Shown piece by piece: positions 46,438-57,939 of a stretch of DNA of 64,000 nt (position 1 is the first letter of the stretch; each line of letters starts with the position of its first letter). Both the position numbers and the translations under genes were made by a program. The stretch is from Stratiolaelaps scimitus (lineage: Eukaryota > Arthropoda > Arachnida > Mesostigmata > Laelapidae), in the NCBI GenBank assembly GCA_019614645.1, contig JABWDB010000009.1, positions 5,685,501 to 5,749,500 of the forward strand, in the 5' to 3' direction. The notes beneath the pieces are model-generated. The model had not been told where the DNA came from and ran no database searches. It saw only the letters and a program-made list of their open reading frames with translations.

Positions 46438-49400
46438 GCTATGTTTGCCCCCTTTCCGATATATATATATATATATCTATATACATGTCTATGAGACATA
46501 AAGCTCTCACCCGCTTGGAAATAGAAGCAAATCGACTGGCCGGCTGCTAATCCCGCTAGCAGAACCTCATTCCTCCTTCATTATTAAGAATCTGTATTTG
46601 TGTCGAAGACATCCGGCCACCCGAGCAAGCAAGTGAAAGTCCCGCAGTGCATTTTTCACTCCATTAGCGTACGTCATCGTCCTCGTGTACAACAGTGAAC
46701 ATTTAGCTCAAGACGTTGTTGTCAACCGTGCACTGGACTTTTATGGAGATTAGAATGTCCCTTGTGGTGTCCGCGCGTTTTTGAAAAAAGTTCCCTCCTC
46801 TTAGACAAAAAGGAAAAGCTTACTGGGTACGTGATGCCGAGACGATGATAATCAACTGAGTCATTAAACAATCTGTATAAGTCGTCTCAGGCAGCGAAAA
46901 CAAAACGCACGCGAGAAAGTTCGGCCGAAAAAATCATGCTGACTATTTTTCGTCAATGTCATTGTGTTGTCGGACCTTCACCGAGGGGACTCTTACGCAT
47001 AGCCGCCGTCCCTCATAGCCTCGTATCTCACTGGCCATCGCCTCCCGGCCTGAGCCACATCTGAGGACTCTCTTCTTTCTCCGCGATGTTGTCTCCGTTC
47101 AATTCAATGCCATACCCCAAAACATTAGCCCCATTTCAATCCTTTTTTTCCTCGTTTTTCGTCGGCAACGAAACTTGGCCGGCAGCGTCGTGTTGGCTGA
47201 CTCGACTTCGTCACTCCATTTTACCAATGTGCCTACATAGAATCGTTGTCCTCTCTCCCTCCCTCCCTCTCTCAATCTCTGTCTCGATTCGACGTTTTTA
47301 GCCTTTCTTGCTCTTCCCAAAACTCTCATCTTCATATCTTAATGATGAGACGAGATGACGCTCATCTCATTTCTCCGTTCTCGTCATCGGTGTCAGAGTT
47401 GTGTCGCGACCAACAGCCAGACCCCTATCTCTCCTGCTCTGTTCTAGCTGGGCCTAGCGACGTTCCGCGACGCGGAGTGTTCTGCTCGTTCAGCTCTCGT
47501 TCGAATGCGCCTTGGCGCGAGCCTCTCTCGTCCGTCTAGTGCTCGGCCAGCTCTTCTGTGCTGCTGCAGCAGCAGCTCTTGCTGCCATTTCGCCACTATC
47601 GTAACCGCATCTAAAGTGGCCCTCGTTGTAAAATCTGTATCGCATAGAGTAAGCAGCGAACGATCGCAGCTCGTTCGTGAACCGTTGCTCGCGGACCAGT
47701 AGCACGAGCGAGCGCCGAGTGCCGAGCGCCGACAGGCAACCGGTGACGACGAACAACGGCTGCGACGCTGCGCGAGGCGACGACGACGCGGCCGCCGCCG
47801 CCGCCACAAGTAGCAAGCGACAGCGGCAAATAGAACAACAAGTTATCTCCTCGTCAAGATCTTCCTCCACCCTTCCGACGGACCCTTGCGGATGGATGGA
47901 CCCCTTTGCGCGCGCACTTTGCTCATTCTGGATACTGCCGCCGGCGATAACGAAACCACCGCGTCACTGGCCCATGGCCACTGTGTTGTCATGGGGTAGT
48001 CGTCAGGCAGCCAGTATCGCTGGTGGCAGCTGCAATAGCAGTAGTTCCGAATCTCAGCCCTAAAGAATCGGACGTGTTCACTAACAGGCAGATGACAAAC
48101 AGACTGACATGGAAACATTGTAGGGAGGAGATCGTTGGGCCGGGCTATTGGCCAAGTCGTGCGCTGGGATAACTACAGTTCGGAGTGGTAGCAGCGGCGG
48201 CGGCAGCGGCGGCTGCAGAAAGACAAGCAGTGCAACCGACGAAATTGTCCGCCCAATTCACGTGAGCATGTTCCAGCGACAGCAGCCGTCATCGTTCGTT
48301 GTTGTTGTTGTCGTCGTTGTTGTAGCCGAAATAGTACGGCCGCTATCAGCTGTCGCGGTCGCAGCGGCTGAGTTCAGCTAATCGTATAGTACTCGAGTAG
48401 TTGGCACGAACAGCCGTTGGCCGTCAAACCATTGGCTCTGACAACAATGAGTAGTTTCGAACACACACACACACACGAGGGGACATTTTGCTAGTCGCTT
48501 GCCAGTTCCGGACATGCTTGTCTCGATAGCTGTAGCGCCTTGGCCACATCGTTGCCTATTTGGCACGCCTTCCAGGAGGCATGTCGCTCGAAAACAAAGA
48601 GCCGTAACCGGCCCCTAGTGGTGGTGTCGACTGCGACTGCCATCGAGACGAATTTTATGAGGGCACCCAGCGTAGGTTCCGGGGCTAGCTGGAAACTCCA
48701 GCCTCAACTCTGTGCTCGAGATTGCGCTGAGTGAGTGCCTTGTGCTGTTATTCATCGTCGCGGCCCCCTGTTAAATGTTCTCGCTGTTAAAAGGGTAGCT
48801 ACTGTTATTGTAGATGCTGCTGCTGTTGCTGCCGCCGCTGTTGCCCGTTTAGCAAGATCAGCAATAACGGCAACAGCCACGTATAAAAACGACATATCCA
48901 AAAACGGCATATGACTATCATTTTTGACCTCGTCTCGGCTACCATTGCACTGTTCCAGAGCACGCAGTGAGCAGCGCTTCGAAACAAATCTTCGAGATCT
49001 AATTGGCTATCACTGGCGAGCCCGGCACCCACCCTCCCCCCCCCGCCCCAAGACCTGGCCCAGCTTAGCTCGCGCTTCGCGGCGGGCAGAGGGGGAGCAA
49101 CAACGACATGAACACGTCGAGCGGTCGTAGAAACAGCAGCATTCATCACTTCTAATCTACCGTTTGCCTGACTGACTGACAGACGTCTCGAAGCTGGCGA
49201 ACAAAACGCATCCCATAGAACGGCATCAAAACCGGAGCGATACAAAGTCGCCACCGTGCGAATAGGGCTTGGGGGACCGAGAATCACATGTCGTCAAGTG
49301 GACAACCGCTGCAGCCATCATGGTCAACGTCAACGTTAAAGCTAGCGTCGGCCGAGAGGCCGACCGAGTGATTATGAAGCGGATGTGTATCATTAGATTC

Positions 49401-49961
49401 GACTAGAATAATCTTAATATTAAGCATGCATAATGTCGCGGTACGACGGTGACATGTCTGGCAGGGAGAAGGCTCATCCGTCGGAGAGCGTCTATCTGCC
49501 TGCTCATCAGGCGAGCACGCGTGTCTCTGACCCGATGGCTCACGGTGGCCTCCGACCTTTCGCCATTCAGAATACGATTCGTTTGCTGTAATTCGCCTTT
49601 GGGCGGAAAAGTTAGGCTGAACCCAGTGAGGCTAAGATCTGTCGCAGATGTGACATTGGAATCATTATTTTCGCTCTCATATTGCTCTCTCTCTCTCTCT
49701 ATACCTATATATAAACTTCCATAAAATTACATAACCGTCAATTGCGGCGGATGTCTTTCTGCATATCACACAAGAGATATCACGGGTATTCAATGCGCCT
49801 GATAGGGATGGTGCTCGCCAATGAGAGTATCTGACACGGATTGCGTCTCGTATCATAGGTGTTCGGGATGCGGACCTCGCTCTAGGCACTTCAGTGCTTA
49901 CTCAAGACCATAATAGATCAGTTCGATTCACTGGCATGTGTACTCACACGGATGCACACAC

Positions 49962-49993
49962 ACATTATATATATATATACATATATATAATGT
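49962..49993. repeat. TA-cored 32-nt inverted repeat
   Basis: ACATT at the left end mirrors AATGT at the right, with a TA run between that is nearly self-complementary (one off-centre CA). It follows a short CA run. Confidence 0.88.
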
Positions 49994-50354
49994 TTGTTTT
50001 ATAATCGCTAGATGCCTCTGGCAATCTGCTTGATCCGTTCGAAACGTTCCTCTTTCTCTGATATCCATATCTTGCTCAGCTCACTATATATACATTTAGT
50101 CCCCACAATCATAACAATAAATTTCGAACGAGTTGTATATCGCAGCGCGGAACGATGTGTTGGTTTACGGCTATACGTGAATCGAAGAAGATAAACAGGC
50201 CAAGAAAAAAAATAAAAGGTGCGAAAAGTTCATCTCCTCCGGTTTTATTTCTCCCAACAACCAAAGCACAGCAACAACGTCGATGTTCGAGCAACTGGGT
50301 ACTGACTTCTGGCACTCCACACACACACTGGGTCTTCTATAATATATCTCACCA

Positions 50355-50382
50355 CTATATATATATATATATATATATATAT
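50355..50382. repeat. (TA)n microsatellite
   Basis: About fourteen TA units. Confidence 0.95.
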
Positions 50383-51189
50383 CGAGTGATACTCGGCTTG
50401 TTGACTTTTCCACTGGCGGCATTCACGAGTTGGCAGGCACGACCCGTCCAATCACCCCGCCCCACTCTAGCTTAGAGAAACGCCACTGACCTTTATCAGC
50501 AGGTGACAGACGCGTATGATTGTTATTAAATTTTTAGCAGGGCAATCGTTCGCCTTCGTTATCGCTGCTGCTGCTGCTGCGGCCGCCGTCGCCGCGTCTG
50601 CTCTATTGTTTTATCTTTATCGTTAAAATGTCAAATGCGTTACATAGGGCCGAACGGCCGGCAGGTGATCATTAATTAATCTATTCCGTTATCTCTTCCT
50701 GCTTAACATGCCGACCACGGGAGAGCCAATGCCGACGATCAACTCGGGTCCGCTCGTAGACGCGAGTGAGAGAGAGGAGACGAAGAGAGATTGAGGAAAC
50801 CCAAAGATCGGTAGTGTCAAACCATACGAATTCGTTATACAGCTTTCTACTACGGGGTGCGTTGCTATACGAGAGCGTTATTATTGGATTATCATTGAAG
50901 GGGCAGGTCACTGCTGGCTCGGCCTTGGAGATGGTTTTCGTCAGGGAAATCAGGCTCTGCGTTGGCCGGAAATCCAGCAAAGTTTAGCAAGCACCTAACA
51001 TCTAGATGGCGATATTGCGGGCGAGATGGTACAAGATCAAAAAAGGTCGACACAAGTGGCGGTTATCTAGAGGTGGTAATTTTATTGGAAATCGATTATA
51101 TTTGTCTATGTTGAGTCTACCGTTGCGGGCAGTTGACATGTATTCGCGTAGATACCTGCACAAAACGTGATGTATATATGTATATATTA

Positions 51190-51192
51190 TAT

Positions 51193-51227
<35 letters not shown>
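51190..51227. repeat. (TA)n with ATT/TATTA variants
   Basis: A pure AT run is preceded by TATTATATTA-type imperfect units (about 51181-51200). Confidence 0.92.
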
Positions 51228-51230
<3 letters not shown>

Positions 51231-52415
51231 AATTGTCGTTCATCAGTTCCTGCTGGAGCGGTTCGAAGAATTTCTGGGAGTACAAATATTTTGACAGCGC
51301 CAGCTAGATGAGCTGGCCGTGGCGCTGTGCATCCGGCCAGTGGTGCATTGGAAAAGGTGAAGTGGCACAATGAGTGTAGTTTGTCGGCTGCGCTGGCCGG
51401 GGTCGAATATCGATCTGTCAGCAAGAAACATAGCAGTCTATTAGGGTATGAGTAGACAAGCCGTCGTCTTCTTAGCAAAGGAAGACGAAGCATCGAATAA
51501 TGGACGTCGTTCGCTACCAAGTCAACGCGCTAGATCTACAGTGTTCAGTGCAGCAGCGGTGAACAAGGCAACGAGAGGCAGACGAAAGAACGGATGGCGT
51601 GGTAGCGGCAGCCGACCTCGATGAATATACATCTGGCCGCTCCAGGTGCTCGGCGTAGCTGTCGATGTGCGTAGTGTATGTTTACCAGAGCAACTATAGG
51701 AGCTGCGGCGTTTTCGGTCATGACCAACCGCACCCCTATCTGCGACGGCCCGGCTAGACGCATAAGCTAGCCTTCGGAAGGCAGGCAAGCTGTTGTAGCC
51801 CCGATAGACGAGCTTCGATCAGCGCCCACACTGGCGGTGAAATGCCATTCCAAGCAAAACGGACATCGAATACCGCAGTCCACCTCGACTGCCATTCTTC
51901 AACTAGGCTGTGTGTGTGTGTCCATCGACCGACCAACCGCTGTATTCACATGTAGTAATATTTCCCCGTCTTCGCCATCGTCTACCGTTATTCCCCTCTG
52001 GAATCCTACCCGAAGTGGGAGAGAGTGTGTGCGCGCGACGCTCGTGCATGCCTAGGCTCATTTGATCTATTTTCGAGAACAGAAGAAATAATATCGTGTC
52101 GATATTAGTGATCTTCTTTCCTTGTTGCGTCCAGCGTTGACGGTCCCTCGCTTTCTAGCAGATCTGCTTACTTCGAGCTGGTGGAAACGCTCAGCACTGG
52201 CGGCTTAGGCGGCCAGAAGTGATCTGGAGAGGATACCTGAATATGAATAATTCCGACTGTTGCTATCTTAGTATTATATAGTAACGTTGTACGAATATAT
52301 GAGAGATCGACGAATGCTGCTGGCTATCAGCCCGCGGTAATGGGATGACGGCGGTTAGAGACAGATGTCGGATCCAACCGAGCACCTACAGCACAGCACA
52401 AGCAACAATAATATA

Positions 52416-52436
52416 CTAATAATAATAATAATAATG
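52416..52436. repeat. (AAT)n trinucleotide repeat
   Basis: About six or seven AAT units in an A-rich neighbourhood. Confidence 0.93.
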
Positions 52437-54497
52437 ATAAAAATAACAACAAATAGAAAACGTCCGACGCCACTGGCCGTTATTTCTCTATCTCTTTGCT
52501 TTGACGGCACCGTCGAATCGCTCATTGGATCGACTTGCAATTCGGCACCTGGTCTACACCAATGCCATTTCAGCCGCTTAGACAATTCTCCATCGACAGA
52601 CGCAATGGACTAGTGGCAATACAGACACCAGTTACAGATGTTGTTACGGGAAGCCGTCGAATGTTGTCGGGTAACTTTAGAAATATTTGACACTAAAGAG
52701 TTCCTTTTGTTGGTGTTGTTCTCTTTGCCGAAGCGGCCTCGCACACCCAGAGTCGTCCGCTTGCCCCTGCCGACCTCCCATCTATCCTCGCCTTTCACCG
52801 CACTTTGCTCACGACGTTCGTCCTCCTCCTCCTCCTCCAAACGAGAACGCTGTTCGTAGCAGCAACATTGGGTTTCCTTCTGTTTACGTTCGTAGTGTAC
52901 GATGCTATAATCCACGTTCGACACCAGTCGAGTCCGCGAGGGCAATGCCTGTTGGCTCCCGATAGCCACAAGCCACGGAACGGATCGAAGTCGATAAGTT
53001 AGGCGTTCTTCTTCGGATTCTCTCTCTCTCTCTATCATCCTCTCGCTGTCGGTCTGTCGGTCTGTCTGTCAATCGCTGTCCATCTCTCTCGTACTTTTTC
53101 AGAAAACAACCATTCGAACCTTCAAACATCGTCGGGTCTAGAACGGGTCTCCTCGGCGGTGGCCAATACGGTATCGTTATCTACCGCCGCGAACGTTGAC
53201 GTCGTTCAGCCAATACAAAAATACCAATACAGCACAGTGCTGCGTAGGACCGCTGTCGATATCTTGACGCAATCACCCACCTAGCGTGCCTAACACGGCT
53301 TGCATCTTGCATCCCACCGCCCTGCAGACCCCTACGACGTTGGCCCCAAAGTTTGGGAGACGCGGACATCAGAAGCGCGGACGTCGAGTAGGGGGCAGGG
53401 ACCACGAACACAGCGCATTCATCCACGAAGCTTCGCCACGAGGCAGCAGCCTTAGGGGCTCGGCTATCCGCCGGTCCGCTGGTCGTGATAAAGACTGCTT
53501 TTTGTGCCTTCGCCTTCGAGCACGAACCCTTAGCGGTGGACGAAGCAGCCCCGGTCTCTTTCTCTCTCTTTCTCGCTCATTCATTCTCTCTGTTCCTCTG
53601 TTCCAAACATGAGAGCCCAAGAAGACGAAAAAGAAGACAATCTCGGTAGGGTAGGGATCTTCGCCTGCTTGCCCGGCCCCTGACCAGAAGAGGAATCGAT
53701 GCAGAACGCCGCCAATGTCACCGCCTTCATCCTCCAGTCGGCGAGGCTTCGGCAGAGGCGCCCCGCGCTGCTGCTGCCGACGCCGGTGCTTCCTCTCCTG
53801 CTACTGCTTCGCCTTTTTCTGAAGAGGACAGATGGACGTACACACGTCCATTCGTTCTTTGCCTTTTTCGTCCTTCTACTCTCCCTGTTCCTGACCGTAA
53901 GTCGCTGACGTCGGCCCCCCTCATCGGCCATGCCCGGACATCAGCCATCAACCATCACCACCACCACTACCACTACCAGCAACACCCGTAGTCGCCCCAG
54001 CTGCCAGTAGTAGCAGCAGCAGCAGCAGAAAGGAGCGTAGTTTAGTGTCGTGTAGTCAGTGCTGCTGCCTGCTGGTCGACGTTGAAGCCGCGGCAGCAGT
54101 AGCAACATCAACATCATTCAAGCTCTCCTAGCCAGCCCCTTGCGACGAGACGATAGAGACAGGGGCAGACGGGAACCTTGCATGTGGCCTTCGCTTCTCT
54201 TCTGTTCGTTTTTATCTTAGATACTCTGAATCCTAAACCATTCTTTCCATTCTGTTTGATGCTGCTGCCGCCGCCTCCCACCCGCCGGCTGTGTCCCGGA
54301 CGCTGTGCTGTGAAGACGTCCTGATTAATCAACGCCTCGCCACCGTCTCCGCCACTGCGCTGCAGTGTAGCTTCTTCCTTGGCATCGAGGCCCAGAGAGG
54401 GACAGCGCTCTTAGAAATTCCTACTACTGTCAACGACGCAAGGAGTGGCTGTAAAGCGCGCAAGGAGATCCTTGGATCCTCCTCAGCCGGTCGGTGG

Positions 54498-55004
54498 ATG
54501 TCGCGATGGCTGGCGGCGGCGGCGGCTGCCGCATCTCTTAGTTCACCGTTGGTGACTGTCGTGACTGTCGCCCATAGTGGTGACATCGGTGGCATCTGTT
54601 GTCGGTGCCCGGTTCATTCCTTCTCTGAGTCGCGGTCCGCACTCTGTTGGCGGTCAAGGATAGAGCCAAGCTTCAATGCTTCGACCGAGTGCCACCGCTA
54701 CCTTTCTAGTCCGTCTTTCCCTGCCACTGCTGGTACTGCCCGACGGTGGAAGGCACGCGTCCAAGACCCGGACAGGCAGAGACAGCGAGAGAGAGGGAGG
54801 CAGAGAGAAAGGCGTAGTACGTTGTGCTTGCGGGTGGAGTCCGCCGACCCGGTCGTACCTTCCAATAAGGATGGATCGCGAGTTCCTTCCTGTTCGATAG
54901 CCGGTTCAACCCAGTCGTCGAGCCGTAATCCATATCCGCCGAGGCCAGCAGCGCATTTAATGCATTTATTAGTCACAGCAGCCGCCGAATGGGCGGCGCA
55001 ATAG
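54498..55004 (+). CDS. Candidate ORF with signal-peptide-like start
   Basis: ATG 54498 opens 168 codons to TAG 55002-55004. The frame is also open upstream to 54237, giving about 255 codons in all, the longest open run in the window. Residues 1-26 are a short basic start, an alanine run (GCG repeat) and a Leu/Val stretch, resembling a secretory signal. The body has scattered cysteines and a basic Arg/Gln segment produced by a GA-rich tract (about 54776-54812). Third-position bias is moderate and strongest upstream of the ATG (54291-54390), so an exon starting further upstream is possible. An antisense frame overlaps. No domain is recognised. Confidence 0.2.
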   Translation: MSRWLAAAAAAASLSSPLVTVVTVAHSGDIGGICCRCPVHSFSESRSALCWRSRIEPSFNASTECHRYLSSPSFPATAGTARRWKARVQDPDRQRQRERGRQRERRSTLCLRVESADPVVPSNKDGSRVPSCSIAGSTQSSSRNPYPPRPAAHLMHLLVTAAAEWAAQ

Positions 55005-55710
55005 AAAGTGCTGCCAGCAAAAAGGAAGCGCCCGAGGAGGTCCCCACAGGCTGGAGGCAGCGGTGGCGAAGGATCCAAAGTGCATCTGTCCTGTGGGAGG
55101 CACCGCTCGTAACAAGAAGGGGCTAAGCGGCCTTCCGATCTGATTTAGAGCCTTCCGCAAAGGAGAGCGAGATCCTCGCCTCACGCATTAGGGCAGGAAG
55201 TACAAGGCATGACGAAATCGCCAACGCACATACGTTCGTTTCGATACAACGAAGACGATGACGACAACCTGTACACACAGTTCCTTCGGTCAGCACTGAC
55301 CGAATGGCTAACTACATATTGAAAAGCAGCCTTAAGTGCTGCCACCCGTAAAGCTCGACGGGGTCGGAGACAAGCTCGTATAGACCCAATATGCGGAACA
55401 TCGACTCTCGTCCTTCCGTTCTTCAACGGGTATCACGAGCATACACAAAAAGTACGTTGGACGGTAACACCCCCCACGGGCTTCAGTGTTTCAACGCAAT
55501 ACTTGTGTGCCTTGTGGTGGGTTACGTTCGGTAAGTGAGAGTTTCCATAATATTCGATAATTTAAACGGCCGGCTGGAGCCAACCATGTATTTGACAGTT
55601 GGCGTCAATGTGATGCACTACGCCATTATTGCTCCTGTAGATCGTTCATACGCATACCCTTGGAATATTTATACCTTGAAGAACTTGCCTTTAATTCGAC
55701 GATTGCATAA
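55005..55710. other. Non-coding; palindromic dyad
   Basis: Nothing gene-like is seen. The 20-bp dyad at 55285-55304 is listed separately. Confidence 0.6.
55285..55304. promoter_or_regulatory. Perfect 9-bp dyad containing GGTCA/TGACC
   Basis: TTCGGTCAG and CTGACCGAA flank a two-base centre (CA). GGTCA/TGACC is the core half-site recognised by many nuclear receptors, here inverted with a spacing of four. The symmetry is seen. Receptor binding is inference, and the usual arthropod ecdysone element has a one-base spacer, so this is not a textbook match. Confidence 0.27.
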
Positions 55711-56037
55711 GGTCACCATTATACTGCGATACAAATATCTGCAACATTGCCTAACCGAAGCTACCAGGGGTACGTCCTAAGCGAACGCGTCAGGGACCCG
55801 TCGGAGAACGTTCGTAGACGAGCAATGACAGTGTTCCTCCCTCGTAGCGCGGCGTCCCATCAAACTCGTTGGCTTGCCATCACCGGCTTAGTGTCGTGTC
55901 ATCCCGTCTCCGGCTCCACCAAGGCATGCAGTGCAAGACACACAGCACAATACTGCCAAACAATACCCTCCTACGGACGACGGAGGGAAGGTCCGGAGGC
56001 ATTAGGGATAACGGCGTCGTTGGTAACGTCAAACTAG
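55711..56037 (+). CDS. Candidate open frame with coding bias
   Basis: This frame is open for 108 codons from the TAA at 55708-55710 to TAG 56035-56037, with no ATG in the first 39 codons. It would therefore be an internal or terminal exon. Around 55750-55806, 16 of 19 codons end in G/C. The residues are mixed, with Arg-rich and Ser-rich parts and four scattered cysteines. No acceptor with a good pyrimidine tract was found. An overlapping frame is open from 55869. No family is recognised. Confidence 0.17.
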   Translation, partial: GHHYTAIQISATLPNRSYQGYVLSERVRDPSENVRRRAMTVFLPRSAASHQTRWLAITGLVSCHPVSGSTKACSARHTAQYCQTIPSYGRRREGPEALGITASLVTSN

Positions 56038-56151
56038 GGGTTTGGCGGGCCGGCCAACAGCATCAACAACAACGGAGGGGGCCTCCCATCGTCCTACTGA
56101 GCCTTTTTCTTCGAACCAGACTCGACGCCCGGAAGTCCAGCTGCCGGCCGT

Positions 56152-56448
56152 ATGGCGCCTCTATTAGGCCATGGATGTCTTCTCCTTGCCCTGGTTGCAG
56201 CCTTCTCAAAGCTGCTTTCCTTAGCACTCCTCTGGGAGAACCTGTTATTGTTTCAGATTACGTTTGCGCTACAGTATATTTGCGATGCTTTCCACCCACC
56301 GAGCTTTCTGGGGCCAGCTGGGAGGCCGCAGACAAGAGAACGGCTTACTAAACCGGGGCCGGATCCTGCTCGACTTCGGCCGGCTCCAGCGAACGCGACG
56401 GCCCGAGAGGTTTCCAACCCCGCAAGACTCGACGACACGGCAAAATAA
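56152..56448 (+). CDS. Candidate small membrane or secreted protein
   Basis: ATG 56152 (G at +4) opens 98 codons to TAA 56446-56448. Residues 1-45 are strongly hydrophobic (starting MAPLLGHGCLLLALVAAFSK), suggesting a signal peptide plus membrane segment or a hairpin anchor. The rest is Pro/Arg/Ala-rich and hydrophilic. Third-position bias is modest. A plus frame open from 55869 to 56351 and an antisense frame (56253-56540) overlap. No family is recognised. A real short gene and a chance hydrophobic frame cannot be told apart here. Confidence 0.18.
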   Translation: MAPLLGHGCLLLALVAAFSKLLSLALLWENLLLFQITFALQYICDAFHPPSFLGPAGRPQTRERLTKPGPDPARLRPAPANATAREVSNPARLDDTAK

Positions 56449-56795
56449 CGTGATGATGCAGGAAAGCGATCGGCTAGCTGGCCGCTACATTGAAATTGTT
56501 TGGCAGCACCACTGAGAAAGAGAAGCTTGCAGCGAAACACGGACGTATCACTGAGCTAAACGGGACGGATCGCTCGCTTCGTCTCAATTTAACGGGCAGC
56601 GGCAATAAGCGAGGTAAGCCACGCCTCCGAGGCCGGCCTGAGCGGCCAGTTCAAATTTCATAGCTCCATCAACGCCATAGAAACACACGCACACACACAC
56701 ACACACAGCGGTCTATTCTCTCCTATATGGTTTCCCACCATCATACGTTCCCCCTCTCTTCGCTGTTGAGCAGTTAGTTGTTGGTTCAGTTCAAA
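56449..56795. other. Non-coding spacer with CA microsatellite
   Basis: An uninterrupted CA run lies at about 56690-56707, 90 bp before the candidate start codon at 56796. No TATA box is evident. Confidence 0.6.
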
Positions 56796-57163
56796 ATGCA
56801 CGTTGCTCTCGATGAGGTTACGCGGCTTCGTCGCAGTGGGGGAACGCTGTCGAAACATCGCTCTACGCGTTGCTATACCTCGCTGAACCTGGCGTACTTC
56901 GGCGAACTCGTTAATACTCACGATACCATAGGCGGCTGTCACTATCACCATTCGTCGCAGTGTAGTATCGTTCTAGTTGAAATGCAAAAAATCAAAGCGG
57001 CTTGTTATGCAGATGTACGTAAGTCATAGGTACAGTATTTGCCTAGCAACCCGCCATCCCGTTCCGCTGTCCCACATCGCTGTGAGGGGTCGAGACCCTA
57101 CAGGAAGCGGGCTTTACTGACCAAGGGTCGGGCAGCGACGCATTTCGTGACCTGCCGAAGTAG
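56796..57163 (+). CDS. Candidate two-exon gene, 99 residues
   Basis: Exon 1 starts at ATG 56796 with A at -3 and runs 74 codons plus one base to 57018, directly before the consensus donor GTAAGT. A 68-nt intron (57019-57086) has a pyrimidine-rich 3' part and ends in GAG. Exon 2 (57087-57163) restores the phase-1 codon and reads 24 more codons to TAG. Both exons show third-position G/C bias (17 of 22 codons in the centre of exon 1; about 16 of 23 in exon 2). The product starts MHVALDEVTRLRRSGG, has a His/Tyr/Cys patch mid-way and ends in an acidic, Gly/Ser-containing tail. No domain, signal peptide or family is recognised. It is the most internally consistent gene model here, but it is unverified. 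Confidence 0.32.
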
Positions 57164-57266
57164 TTCCGTCCACACGCCGCGGTCACAATCCGACGCGGGG
57201 TGCCGGCCGCATCCGCATAGTGGTCGAGTGCGCGTGAGTGGTTACAGCAGCTTTGTCCAGGGCTAA

Positions 57267-57542
57267 ATGTCGCCGACGTGTGGAAGGGGAGCGTCCCTGC
57301 TCGACTTCCTATCTGCCCAGCTAACAGACGTCGGGCTACGGGGGATCAGGGGTTGGCCACATTACAACTCTACAGAAGAGAACAATACGCAACGGAAACG
57401 ACCACCAGTAAAGGTGGCCTCTCGGACAACAGCGGCCGATGGTGACCACGAGTCCGAGACGATCACTGACTGTGCCACTGGTGATGCTGGCGGCAGTAAC
57501 GCTGCTGCTGCTGCTGATCATGACGATGGTGACGAGATGTAA
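57267..57542 (+). CDS. Candidate acidic-tailed ORF
   Basis: ATG 57267 opens 91 codons to TAA 57540-57542. A Leu-rich N-terminal part precedes a basic stretch (near 57385-57415), then Thr/Asp/Glu-rich sequence, an alanine run from a GCT repeat and a final Asp/Glu tail. In the first 27 codons about 19 end in G/C. The same frame is open upstream for another 76 codons, separated by one TAA (57264-57266). It overlaps the frame from ATG 57439 on the same strand; at most one of them is likely coding in the overlap. Confidence 0.17.
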   Translation: MSPTCGRGASLLDFLSAQLTDVGLRGIRGWPHYNSTEENNTQRKRPPVKVASRTTAADGDHESETITDCATGDAGGSNAAAAADHDDGDEM

Positions 57543-57939
57543 TTGGAATTGTCGTAACACCGACCGTGGGGCAGTGCGTATACAATGCCATTATGACAGT
57601 ACACGGCTACCCCTCGTACAACTTCATGCTTACTGGTTGTACGTCATACGCGAGGTTATTCCGTCACACGACGGAAGCCAAGAGCAGGAGGTGTTCGTGC
57701 ACGAGTTCCTGCAATCGAATGACCGACAGCCTGAACGCCAGAGCCACCAGCCGGGTAACTGGTCGAGGCAGAGCCACATGGTCAGTAGTCGCCTAGTTGG
57801 ACAGGGAGTCTCTCTCTCTCGCTCTCTCTTCCTCTCTAGCTCTATCCTCTTGCTCCCTCCTTTGTGTAAGGCGAATCGTTTCCTCTCTCTCTCGAACCCC
57901 CCACCCGAGCTGGGCTTGGCAGAAAAATTGACCCTATGA
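57439..57939 (+). CDS. Candidate signal-anchor protein exon
   Basis: ATG 57439 opens 166 codons to TGA 57937-57939. A short basic start (MVTTSPRRSLTVPL) leads into a long hydrophobic stretch of about 20 residues (partly a CTG repeat). A Cys/Asn/Asp-containing luminal-like part and a Glu/His/Gln-rich stretch follow. In the 50 codons before 57780 about 38 end in G/C. At 57781 there is a consensus-like donor (ATG|GTCAGT), after which the frame enters a CT microsatellite and loses bias. So the exon probably ends at 57780 and the last 50 codons are intron. No family is recognised. Confidence 0.27.
   Translation: MVTTSPRRSLTVPLVMLAAVTLLLLLIMTMVTRCNWNCRNTDRGAVRIQCHYDSTRLPLVQLHAYWLYVIREVIPSHDGSQEQEVFVHEFLQSNDRQPERQSHQPGNWSRQSHMVSSRLVGQGVSLSRSLFLSSSILLLPPLCKANRFLSLSNPPPELGLAEKLTL

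Larger units (their letters stand above)
46438..54497. other. Non-coding; repeats only
   Basis: TA runs lie at 46459-46476, about 49966-49990, 50355-50382 and about 51190-51227. A CA run is at 48460-48476, CT runs at 49685-49700 and about 53021-53035, a CTG run at 50564-50580, an AAT run at 52416-52436 and an AGC run at 54007-54028. A 32-nt TA-cored dyad is listed separately. A small dyad CGAGT-GAT-ACTCG (50383-50395) follows one TA run. No open frame here has convincing codon bias or splice context. A strong acceptor-like tract (T-rich, ending CTTAG at about 54220) precedes the next candidate ORF. Confidence 0.5.
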
